NCBI GenBank assembly: GCA_023127875.1
Contig: JAGMFA010000151.1
Location: forward strand, 1-5,081
DNA length: 5,081 nucleotides
DNA from: Candidatus Zixiibacteriota bacterium
GTDB taxonomy: Bacteria; Zixibacteria; MSB-5A5; SM1-73
Direction of reading: 5' to 3'
A program made the translations under genes and the position numbers. This document shows positions 1 through 5,033 of this stretch, piece after piece; position 1 is the stretch's first letter; every line of letters begins with the position of its first letter. The notes under the pieces are model-generated. The model did no database searches, had not been told where the DNA came from, and saw nothing but the letters and a program-made list of their open reading frames with translations.

Positions 1-224
1 GAATCAGAGAATTCACTTACATTAACGCCATCAAATAGATACTGACCACTGGTGGAAATATCCAGGCATCCCAAGATATTGAGAAGGGTAGATTTGCCCG
101 AACCCGAAGGACCCATAATAGCGATAAACTCACCATCTTCTATTTTAAGCGAGGTGTTTTTCAAGGCTGGGACCTTTATATCCCCCATCCTGTAAGTTTT
201 GTTGACGTTTTTTAACTCTATCAT
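1..224 (-). CDS. ABC transporter ATP-binding protein, MacB/LolD type (3' part beyond the window)
   Basis: This is the N-terminal 74 residues of an ABC ATPase, cut by the left window edge. It starts at ATG 224-222 and opens with [12 protein letters not shown], the usual beta-strand and aromatic A-loop (Tyr11). The Walker A motif GPSGSGKST is at residues 38-46, followed by LLNILGCLD and a TSGQYLFDG stretch. That run is characteristic of the MacB/LolD/FtsE subfamily, which powers extrusion or mechanotransmission from the inner membrane. Q-loop, signature and Walker B lie outside the window. The ATG overlaps the adaptor stop codon as ATGA, so translation is probably coupled. A GAGGGG ribosome binding site (231-236) sits six bases upstream. 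By context it energises a tripartite efflux pump with the adaptor and outer-membrane channel upstream in the operon. Whether it is a separate ATPase or a full MacB with a fused membrane domain cannot be seen here. Subfamily call is confident; substrate unknown. Confidence 0.95.
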   Translation of the reverse strand, partial: MIELKNVNKTYRMGDIKVPALKNTSLKIEDGEFIAIMGPSGSGKSTLLNILGCLDISTSGQYLFDGVNVSEFSD

Positions 225-1210
225 CTTATTCCCCTCATCATCCGCCTTAGGTCCCGGCCAGGATCTCCTTGCGGTGAGTTGTTTTCTATCCCACCCAGGA
301 TTACCGTATCTCCTTCCTTCAATCCCTTGGTTACCTCAAGCACCCTTCCATCAGTGATGCCGGTTTCGATCCTCCGGGGTGTTGGCTGATCTTCCAACAC
401 CATAACGAAGTTCTCGCCTTTCATTTCCGTTACAGTGCTCTTGGGAATCAGAAGTATACTGTCCTTCTTCTCTACCATGAACTCCACGTTGGCTGTCATT
501 CCCGATGCCCAGTGGCGCGGCACTTTTAGAGGATCCACCATCACATCGTAGATCACCACGTCCGAGACCAGTCTGCCCTCACGGGAAATCTTGGTCACCT
601 TTCCTTTCAGCCGCTCATCCGGAAAAGCATCGAGCACAATCCAGGTCTCCTGCCCCAGTTTTATCTTGCCGATATCTGCCTCATCCACTTCCACCTTTGC
701 CACAAGTCTATCAGAAATCACGAAGAGGATACTCTGGGTGGAAACATTTTGCCCCGGCTCACAGGAGCGATTTATTACTTCACCAGCTATTGAGTTAGTG
801 AGAGGCACCGGTTTGTAAGCTTTGTTTGCAATTTCATAAGCCATCTGTGCCTCTTTTATAGCCTCCGGATCATTTGTCTTTTGTGCGGATTCCAGAGCTG
901 AACGCGCCGCATCCAGAAGTGCGATTCTGTCCTCGCTGGAGATCCAGGCCAGGATGTCACCTTCTTTGACTATATCTCCCTCCTCAACTTCAACCCTATC
1001 TATTCTTCCGCTGACAGATGAGCTGACCTCCACTCTGGTATATGGCTGAATGGTCCCGGTAGAAAGGACTTTAATCTCTATGTTCCCCCGTTCTACTCTG
1101 ACTGTCTCATAGCTTACTTGACCTGGGTTATCACCGTTTCTTTTTTGCCAATAGAGGTATCCAGCCACAACGATCGCCACAAATACGATTCCCACTAATA
1201 ACTTTTTCAT
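221..1210 (-). CDS. Periplasmic adaptor (membrane fusion protein) of MacA/HlyD type
   Basis: A 329-residue inner-membrane-anchored adaptor that would link an ABC transporter to a TolC-like channel. Residues 1-20 form a short basic start and one hydrophobic anchor ([17 protein letters not shown]). There is no lipobox, so it is probably a membrane anchor rather than a lipoprotein. The first lipoyl half is at about 58-90 ([20 protein letters not shown]), and the second at about 137-166 ([16 protein letters not shown]). The helical hairpin between them is only about 40 residues (95-133), much shorter than in E. coli MacA. The beta-barrel domain follows at about 168-245 ([13 protein letters not shown], then [16 protein letters not shown]), and the membrane-proximal domain at about 250-310 ([18 protein letters not shown]). 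The start ATG overlaps the channel gene stop by one base (TGATG), and its stop overlaps the ATPase start by four bases. That tight packing supports one operon and one complex. Family call is secure; the transported compound is not predictable. Confidence 0.95.
   Translation of the reverse strand: MKKLLVGIVFVAIVVAGYLYWQKRNGDNPGQVSYETVRVERGNIEIKVLSTGTIQPYTRVEVSSSVSGRIDRVEVEEGDIVKEGDILAWISSEDRIALLDAARSALESAQKTNDPEAIKEAQMAYEIANKAYKPVPLTNSIAGEVINRSCEPGQNVSTQSILFVISDRLVAKVEVDEADIGKIKLGQETWIVLDAFPDERLKGKVTKISREGRLVSDVVIYDVMVDPLKVPRHWASGMTANVEFMVEKKDSILLIPKSTVTEMKGENFVMVLEDQPTPRRIETGITDGRVLEVTKGLKEGDTVILGGIENNSPQGDPGRDLRRMMRGIR
231..236 (-). promoter_or_regulatory. Ribosome binding site of the ABC ATPase gene
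   Basis: GAGGGG on the minus strand lies six bases before ATG 224-222, inside the last codons of the adaptor gene. It fixes the ATPase start even though this start overlaps the upstream stop. Confidence 0.75.
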
Positions 1211-2460
1211 CAGCTACTCCCTCCCCATGCCTTTTGTAACCTGGCGCTGTATACGCGCAGATTATATAGGGCACTAACATAGTTATTTTCCGCACGGGTG
1301 AGATCGCTTTCCTTTTGTTGCAGGAAAAAATAGGATGTCAGTCCCTGCTCATATTGAAGCTTTGTCAGTTGGTACATCTCACGGGTCGCCTGCAGAGTTT
1401 TATCATTCACCTCAATCACCTTTTCTGCAAGTCCCCATTTTGAATAAGCCTGCTCAATCTCCTCCTCTATCTGCTGTTCCAGTTCCTGAATCCTTACATC
1501 CTGCTCCTTAAGTGACAGAGTGCTCTCTTGGACCTTGGCCTTGGTCGAGAAACCCTTAAAGATAGGTAAGGAGAAGCTTATTCCTGCACTCCAATCTCCT
1601 TCCTGGTCTAAGAACTCGCTACCCCCCATTCCGTATGAAGATGATAGGGAAATCTTGGGGAAATAGTTGCTCTTAGCCTGAGTAACCTGAGCTTCCAGCA
1701 CCTCCGTGTTAGCCCTCTGGGAGCGAATGTCTGGTCTTTGAGTTTTCGCCTCTTCAATTAGCCTGTCAAGAGATGGAAACCTTATATCCTCATGTTCATA
1801 CTTTATGGATACTTCTGCCCTTCTGGGTCTGCCGAGAAGTAGATTAAGTTCGATTTGGGCAAGGATCAATTCCTCTTCCGCCTGCTTCTTGTCATATTCT
1901 GCCTGTAATAGATTGGCCTCAGCTTCTTTCACTGCGGGAGAGCTCTCTCTGCCTGCGTCGTATTTCAATTTGATGAGCACCAGGTCTTCTTTCCGTCTTT
2001 TAAGGATGTCCTCTGCAAGTGCTATCTGTTCCCGCTTCAGGAGAATTTTAAAAAAAGCCTCCTTTACTGAGAGAATTACCTCATCCTCTCCCTGACGATA
2101 ATTCTCTTCAGCCATCTGTACTTGGATTCTGGCAATCTTTACGCCGGCGCGGATGTTCCCTCCCTGGTATAAGGGAAGGCTAAGCCCGAAGCTTGAAGAA
2201 TAGCTTCCGCTCCTTCCCCCCGAAGGGCTTTCATTGTTTCTATATGAACTGGAGAGATTTACGCTCGGATAATACGATGAATAAGCGGAAGTCACACCTA
2301 CTTGGGCCTGTTCTATTGTTGTTTTCCTCTGAATCAGTTTGGGGTTATTCTCCTTCGCTAAAGAAAGGCAAGCCTGGAGGGTCAAGGGCTCTTGGGCTAA
2401 AGAACTGCTGTTTAGAACGGCTAAACAGAATATAAGGGGAAAAAGATGTTTCAGATTCAT
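1210..2460 (-). CDS. TolC-family outer-membrane efflux protein
   Basis: A 416-residue outer-membrane channel subunit, expected to form a trimeric beta-barrel with a long periplasmic alpha-helical tunnel. Residues 1-22 are a signal peptide with likely cleavage after SLA; Cys12 is not in a lipobox. Two homologous halves can be seen. YYPSVNLSSSY...LSLPLYQGG (63-101) is matched by YFPKISLSSSY...FSLPIFKGF (266-304), the known internal duplication of the family, each half supplying two barrel strands. Long charged helices rich in Glu, Lys, Gln and Ala follow each half (about 105-210 and 305-412), including AEANLLQAEYDKKQAEEEL-type heptads. The start is ATG 2460 with GAGGAG five bases upstream. The stop overlaps the adaptor start as TGATG. 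It is slightly shorter than E. coli TolC but typical for OMFs encoded beside their own pump. The call as an OMF is secure; specificity is unknown. Confidence 0.96.
   Translation of the reverse strand: MNLKHLFPLIFCLAVLNSSSLAQEPLTLQACLSLAKENNPKLIQRKTTIEQAQVGVTSAYSSYYPSVNLSSSYRNNESPSGGRSGSYSSSFGLSLPLYQGGNIRAGVKIARIQVQMAEENYRQGEDEVILSVKEAFFKILLKREQIALAEDILKRRKEDLVLIKLKYDAGRESSPAVKEAEANLLQAEYDKKQAEEELILAQIELNLLLGRPRRAEVSIKYEHEDIRFPSLDRLIEEAKTQRPDIRSQRANTEVLEAQVTQAKSNYFPKISLSSSYGMGGSEFLDQEGDWSAGISFSLPIFKGFSTKAKVQESTLSLKEQDVRIQELEQQIEEEIEQAYSKWGLAEKVIEVNDKTLQATREMYQLTKLQYEQGLTSYFFLQQKESDLTRAENNYVSALYNLRVYSARLQKAWGGSS
1217..1226 (-). promoter_or_regulatory. Ribosome binding site of the adaptor gene
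   Basis: GGGGAGGGAG on the minus strand ends six bases before the adaptor ATG (1210-1208) and lies within the last codons of the channel gene. It supports reinitiation at the TGATG overlap. Confidence 0.75.
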
Positions 2461-2495
2461 TGCGTCTCCTCGCCTTTCTTTCTTAGATGATTCAT
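2457..2495 (-). other. Possible 12-codon leader ORF overlapping the channel start
   Basis: A short frame, ATG 2495-2493 to TGA 2459-2457, would encode MNHLRKKGEETQ. Its stop overlaps the channel start as ATGA, and the channel's GAGGAG lies inside its two Glu codons. It could couple ribosome arrival to the channel gene, or simply be chance in a purine-rich leader. No strong ribosome binding site precedes it, and the peptide resembles nothing I know. Low confidence that it is translated. Confidence 0.2.
2466..2471 (-). promoter_or_regulatory. Ribosome binding site of the outer-membrane channel gene
   Basis: GAGGAG on the minus strand, five bases upstream of ATG 2460-2458. It fixes the start that begins directly with the signal peptide. 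Confidence 0.75.
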
Positions 2496-2557
2496 TTCTT
2501 CATACTCGACTTTCTAATCCTTTGACACCCTTTTTTGCTAGAACTTGTGGTTCAAAC

Positions 2558-3133
2558 TTACTTTTCTTTCAGGTAATGAATCAATTTTTTCTGCAGGTTT
2601 GATTTTGCCCGGTGAATAAGTGACTCTACTGACGAAAGGGAATGCTGCATGATTTCGGCTATTTCCCCATAGGACAATCCTTCATATTTATGAAGCACAA
2701 ATGCTGTTCGTTGCCTCTCGGACAAAGAGTCAATCGCCTTTTGTATTTTCACATTTCGTTCCTTCTTTTCCAGTGCCATATCCGGCCTATCTGAATCTGA
2801 AGCTGGTAGTTCAGTTACTTGTTCGCGGTCATCTTCTAATAGCGAAGTGAGACTTTTTAGCCATCGGGATCGCTTGTTGTCACGCACGAAATTTAGGGAA
2901 CGATTCACCGCAATCCGGTAAAGCCAGGTGGAGAGTTTGGCTTCCAGCCGAAATTTTTTGGCTGATTTGTATACCTGGAAAAAGACCTCTTGAGCTACGT
3001 CCTCGGCATCTTGCCTATTGCCAAGTAAATTGTAACAGGTATTTATCACCAGAACCTGATAACGATCAACCAGCGCTTTAAAGGCACTATGATCTTTCGC
3101 CGCAATCTTTTGGATCAATTCCCTATCAATCAT
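2558..3133 (-). CDS. ECF-subfamily RNA polymerase sigma factor (sigma-70 family, RpoE-like)
   Basis: A 191-residue protein with the two-domain build of ECF (group 4) sigma factors. Region sigma-2 is at about 16-86, with the core-binding DAEDVAQEVFFQVY motif (42-55) and the -10-recognition part around KLSTWLYRIAVNRSLNFVR (66-84). A charged linker of about 45 residues follows. Sigma-4 is at about 131-187, with LSERQRTAFVLHKYEGLSY, then the helix-turn-helix EIAEIMQHSLSSVESLIHRA that reads the -35 element. No sigma-1 or sigma-3 domain and no C-terminal extension are visible. I chose ATG 3133; an in-frame TTG at 3145 would add four residues (MNSS) and is preceded by GTGAG, so the start is uncertain. 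It is the first gene of a minus-strand cluster and precedes the efflux genes by 97 bases, so it probably controls them and perhaps itself. No anti-sigma gene is adjacent, which is unusual for the group. Confidence 0.95.
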   Translation of the reverse strand: MIDRELIQKIAAKDHSAFKALVDRYQVLVINTCYNLLGNRQDAEDVAQEVFFQVYKSAKKFRLEAKLSTWLYRIAVNRSLNFVRDNKRSRWLKSLTSLLEDDREQVTELPASDSDRPDMALEKKERNVKIQKAIDSLSERQRTAFVLHKYEGLSYGEIAEIMQHSLSSVESLIHRAKSNLQKKLIHYLKEK

Positions 3134-3145
3134 CGAAGAGTTCAA

Positions 3146-3159
3146 AATTGCTCACAATT
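3146..3159. repeat. Small inverted repeat next to the sigma gene start
   Basis: AATTG-CTCA-CAATT, a perfect 5-base-arm inverted repeat directly upstream of the alternative TTG start of the sigma gene. In RNA it would form a weak hairpin holding the only Shine-Dalgarno-like bases (GTGAG) in its loop; in DNA it could be an operator half-site pair. Short enough to be chance. Confidence 0.35.
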
Positions 3160-3172
3160 CTTAAATCAAAAG

Positions 3173-3193
3173 TGTGTCCAATTAATAGACACA
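3173..3193. promoter_or_regulatory. Operator-like palindrome upstream of the sigma/efflux operon
   Basis: TGTGTC, a 9-base AT-rich spacer (CAATTAATA), then GACACA: a perfect 6+6 inverted repeat whose near end is about 40 bases upstream of the sigma gene ATG. The size and AT-rich centre fit a dimeric helix-turn-helix repressor site. No regulator gene is seen in the window, and no clear sigma-70 promoter could be assigned around it. Assignment as an operator is inference. Confidence 0.35.
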
Positions 3194-3358
3194 AAATACG
3201 CAAAAAACTTGCAGTAATATCGTATGATTGTAAAAATAAACAAAACAAAAGATAATCCGATTGAAAAAAATAGGATGTTGGATTGTTTTGAAAATTAAAC
3301 GTGTGATTCTTTGTCGGAGGGAAAAGTCATCCTGGTTGATCCGCATCTGATGAAATCC

Positions 3359-3410
3359 GTAGGGGCGATTCCCCGCCTCCGGCGGGATGTTCCACATGAA
3401 TCGCCCCTAC
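3359..3410. repeat. Nested GC-rich inverted repeat (REP/MITE-like intergenic element)
   Basis: Perfect 12-base outer arms, GTAGGGGCGATT (3359-3370) and AATCGCCCCTAC (3399-3410), enclose a second perfect hairpin CCCGCC-TCC-GGCGGG (3372-3386). The whole 52-base unit is much more GC-rich than its surroundings. The inner CCCGCC-NNN-GGCGGG hairpin recurs at 4872-4886, which points to a dispersed repeat rather than a gene-specific site. There is no T-run on either side, so it is not a standard intrinsic terminator. Similar GGGGCGA-type palindromes are, as far as I recall, scattered in many environmental genomes. Confidence 0.75.
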
Positions 3411-3578
3411 TCTCCAAAAGACCCAAACTGTACCCATTTACACGTTTTTTTGGACATTCAGGTTCACTTTTTTAAAAATGGAATTGCTTGTGTTTCGCAT
3501 GTTTTTTATTGGTTTTGTAAGCTTTTGAAAAACAGCAGGTTAGCCTTAAATTAAGATCGACGGGATTCCTCTTTGTTC

Positions 3579-3593
3579 TGGCACGTTTATTGT
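3579..3593 (+). promoter_or_regulatory. Sigma-54 (RpoN) -24/-12 promoter of the repeat-protein gene
   Basis: TGGCACG-TTTA-TTGT matches the RpoN consensus TGGCACG-N4-TTGC except for the last base (T for C), with the exact GG-N10-G spacing and a C before TGG. Transcription would start near 3605, leaving about 20 bases of leader that carries the ribosome binding site and then ATG 3626. That fit in spacing strengthens the call. Such promoters need an AAA+ enhancer-binding activator; no such gene is in the window. A weaker sigma-70 reading (TTGTTC, 16 bases, TATAGA) overlaps it. Confidence 0.65.
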
Positions 3594-3611
3594 TTTATAG
3601 ATATGTGGAAC

Positions 3612-3620
3612 AGGAGGTGA
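3612..3620 (+). promoter_or_regulatory. Strong ribosome binding site that sets the repeat-protein start
   Basis: AGGAGGTGA, a near-complete match to the anti-Shine-Dalgarno sequence, with GGAGG eight bases before ATG 3626. It rules out the longer in-frame TTG at 3590, which lies inside the promoter and upstream of the predicted transcription start. Confidence 0.85.
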
Positions 3621-3625
3621 AGAAG

Positions 3626-4699
3626 ATGAGAAATCTCAGATTCAGATCGGAAAAAAGCGACGGGAAAAGGTTTGTTTTTCTCTTTCTTCTAATTGTAACG
3701 GGGATAACCCTGGTTTTGGTGAACACGGCTGAGGCACAGATAAGGGAGAATGTGAGGAGGGAGTTGGAGAAGACCGATGCCGTGATTGTGCGAGCCAAAG
3801 AGGCGGTCTCGGAAAGCAGAAATCCCAAGGCAGAAAATCTTTTAGAAATGGCGGTAAACCTTCAGAATAAAGCCAAAGACGCTTTTTCCATGATAAGATA
3901 TAAGCTTGCGATTGAACTCACGTTAATGGCAAGGAAAAGCGCCTATGAGGCCATCGGTTTCACCAAAAGGGATGAGGAAAATGAGAATTTAGTCTTAAAA
4001 GCCATAGAGAGAACAGATCAGATAAGAAGCAAAGCAAAAGAGGTGGGAAGTGAATTAGAGAACAAAAGGATCTTTTCTCTTTTGGAGATGGCTATCAATA
4101 ATCAGCAGAAGGCTAAGGAATTCTTCAAAGAGCACAAGCTAAAGGCGGCATTGAAGCTCACCCTGAAAGCCAGAGAGATGGCTCAAAAAGTCCTGAATCT
4201 TGCTAATAAAGAAAAAAGACTGGATCGGCTGGCTCAAAAAGAACTGGAAAGAACTGATAGATTGATCCGGAAAGCTTCCTTTGTCGTGCAAGGGAGCCAT
4301 AATCAGACCGCAAACCGGTTGCTTGAGAAGGCAAAAAGCTTACAAGAAAAAGCCTGGGATCTGTTTAATCAGAAAAGATTCACAAAAGCCATTAAGAATT
4401 CTCAAAGGACAAGGGAACTGGTTCAAAGAGCTTTGAGGCTGGTGGAAGAGGATGTTACCCCGCAGATAGTGCAAAATGCCATTCAGCAAAATCAGAGATT
4501 GATTGAGAAGGTGGAGGAAAAGATAAACGCCGGCACAGGTCCTGAAGTCAAAAGCACCTTTGAGAAGGGCTTGTCCCATCAAAATAAGGCAAGGGAATAC
4601 TACCACGAGGGTAAATTCCAAGCCGCTTTAGCAGAAGCCAAGGTGGCGAATAGATTGATCACCAAAGCCCTGGAGATGATGCAAGGAAGCGGACTATAG
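3626..4699 (+). CDS. Exported helical protein with four tandem 80-residue repeats, unknown function
   Basis: A 357-residue protein I do not recognise. Residues 1-15 are basic, 16-34 hydrophobic (FVFLFLLIVTGITLVLVNT), and AEA at 35-37 followed by Gln fits type I signal peptidase cleavage, so it should be periplasmic or released. The rest is four repeats in fixed register. The (E/A)-(L/I)-E-(K/R)-T-D motif is at 46, 126 and 206 (AIQQNQ at 285). LLExA...Q-x-K-A-(K/W/R)-x-(F/Y) is at 72, 152, 232 and 311. The (A/L)A-I/L-K/E-LTL-x-AR-type helix is at 94, 174, 254 and 333. The period is 80, 80 and 79. Each unit is predicted to be a few amphipathic helices, Lys/Arg/Glu-rich, with no cysteine and one Trp (244). 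It may act as a helical scaffold or as a partner in the cell envelope. It diverges from the sigma/efflux operon and has a sigma-54-type promoter. The reading frame is secure; function is unknown. Confidence 0.93.
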   Translation: MRNLRFRSEKSDGKRFVFLFLLIVTGITLVLVNTAEAQIRENVRRELEKTDAVIVRAKEAVSESRNPKAENLLEMAVNLQNKAKDAFSMIRYKLAIELTLMARKSAYEAIGFTKRDEENENLVLKAIERTDQIRSKAKEVGSELENKRIFSLLEMAINNQQKAKEFFKEHKLKAALKLTLKAREMAQKVLNLANKEKRLDRLAQKELERTDRLIRKASFVVQGSHNQTANRLLEKAKSLQEKAWDLFNQKRFTKAIKNSQRTRELVQRALRLVEEDVTPQIVQNAIQQNQRLIEKVEEKINAGTGPEVKSTFEKGLSHQNKAREYYHEGKFQAALAEAKVANRLITKALEMMQGSGL

Positions 4700-4723
4700 T
4701 CTACAATCTAATCCTGTCCGATG

Positions 4724-4786
4724 GATCCTGAGGATGCAAAAAAGCCCTGTCGGAATATGGCGGGGCTTTGCATTATCCGCAGGATC
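4724..4786. terminator. Long imperfect hairpin, probable bidirectional intrinsic terminator
   Basis: The core stem pairs AAAGCCCTG (4741-4749) with CGGGGCTTT (4761-4769), nine pairs with one G-U, around an 11-base loop. The outer stem pairs GATCCTG (4724-4730) with CAGGATC (4780-4786), then GGAT with ATCC, with small bulges between the two stems. It begins 25 bases after the repeat-protein stop, so it likely ends that transcript. The T-run after the stem is better on the minus strand (GGGCTTTTTTGC) than on the plus strand (three T then GCATT). It may therefore also stop transcription arriving from the right. Confidence 0.7.
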
Positions 4787-4850
4787 TTGAGATATGAAAA
4801 GGAACTTGTGAGCTTTGGCAAAGAATTGTGATTTTCTCATCTTTATTGGA

Positions 4851-4966
4851 AACGGACGCCTCGTCCGTTCTCCCGCCAAAGGCGGGATCAGGATGAATCC
4901 GTTACCATTTTTCTCAACGTCACGGACAAGGTGTCCGTTCACGGTGAGTCCGTTCAGGATGAATCC
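4851..4966. repeat. Cluster of three-base-loop hairpins and direct repeats
   Basis: Three perfect hairpins: AACGGACG-CCT-CGTCCGTT (4851-4869), TCCCGCC-AAA-GGCGGGA (4871-4887) and ACGGACA-AGG-TGTCCGT (4922-4938). A 13-base direct repeat TCAGGATGAATCC occurs at 4888-4900 and 4954-4966. The core TCCGTT appears four times (4864, 4898, 4934, 4949). The middle hairpin has the same stem as the one at 3372-3386. This looks like a mosaic of small dispersed repeat units rather than a coding or single regulatory element. Confidence 0.7.
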
Positions 4967-5012
4967 ATGACGAACAAGAAACCATTATCTTTTTATTTAA
5001 TCTCCCCTAAAT

Positions 5013-5033
5013 CCCCTCCTTAGGAAGGAGGGG
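5013..5033. repeat. GC-rich 9-base hairpin repeat
   Basis: CCCCTCCTT-AGG-AAGGAGGGG is a perfect 9-base stem with a three-base loop. The flanks CCCCTAAAT and ACTTTGTTCCCTC resemble a widely dispersed intergenic repeat of the general form AATCCCC...GGGGACTTT that I recall from many environmental bacteria. There is no clean T-run after it. It lies 27 bases upstream of a possible mobile-element edge. Confidence 0.6.

Larger units (their letters stand above)
3146..3625. other. Divergent intergenic region between the sigma/efflux operon and the repeat-protein gene
   Basis: This 480-base stretch has no convincing gene. The part next to the sigma gene (3160-3300) is very AT-rich and should hold the minus-strand promoter, but I cannot assign -35/-10 boxes with confidence. 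It includes an 8-base inverted pair, CAAAACAA (3241-3248) with TTGTTTTG (3283-3290). A GC-rich nested inverted repeat sits at 3359-3410. From 3420 to 3570 the sequence is again AT-rich with several T-runs and a short palindrome CTTAA-A-TTAAG (3545-3555). A sigma-54-type promoter lies at 3579-3593, and a strong ribosome binding site at 3612-3620 leads into the plus-strand gene. Confidence 0.8.

Noticed and set aside
505..818. Plus-strand open frames antisense to the adaptor gene
   Set aside because: They are Pro/Ser/His-rich mirror frames of a gene whose domains are clearly recognised on the minus strand.
2762..2800. TGGCACTGG on the minus strand inside the sigma gene as an RpoN site
   Set aside because: The -12 part is absent at the required spacing and it lies within a coding region.
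3146..3160. Resemblance of GAATTGTGAGCAATT to the E. coli lac operator
   Set aside because: Only the first half matches; no LacI-type regulator or sugar genes are present, so it is treated as a simple small inverted repeat.
3182..3397. 71-codon minus-strand open frame upstream of the sigma gene
   Set aside because: It spans the GC-rich palindrome and the AT-rich promoter region, has no ribosome binding site, and its product is Phe/Ile/Tyr-rich without any recognisable motif.
3574..3601. Sigma-70 promoter TTGTTC-N16-TATAGA for the repeat-protein gene
   Set aside because: Both boxes are weak matches, whereas the overlapping sigma-54 motif matches almost fully with correct spacing and leader length. 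It cannot be fully excluded.
4694..4942. 82-codon minus-strand open frame after the repeat-protein gene
   Set aside because: It reads through the terminator-like hairpin and the repeat cluster; composition follows the repeats and no start signal is seen.
4888..4966. Direct repeats as a CRISPR array
   Set aside because: Only two copies of 13 bases, spaced 66 bases with hairpins between; no regular repeat-spacer pattern and no cas genes.
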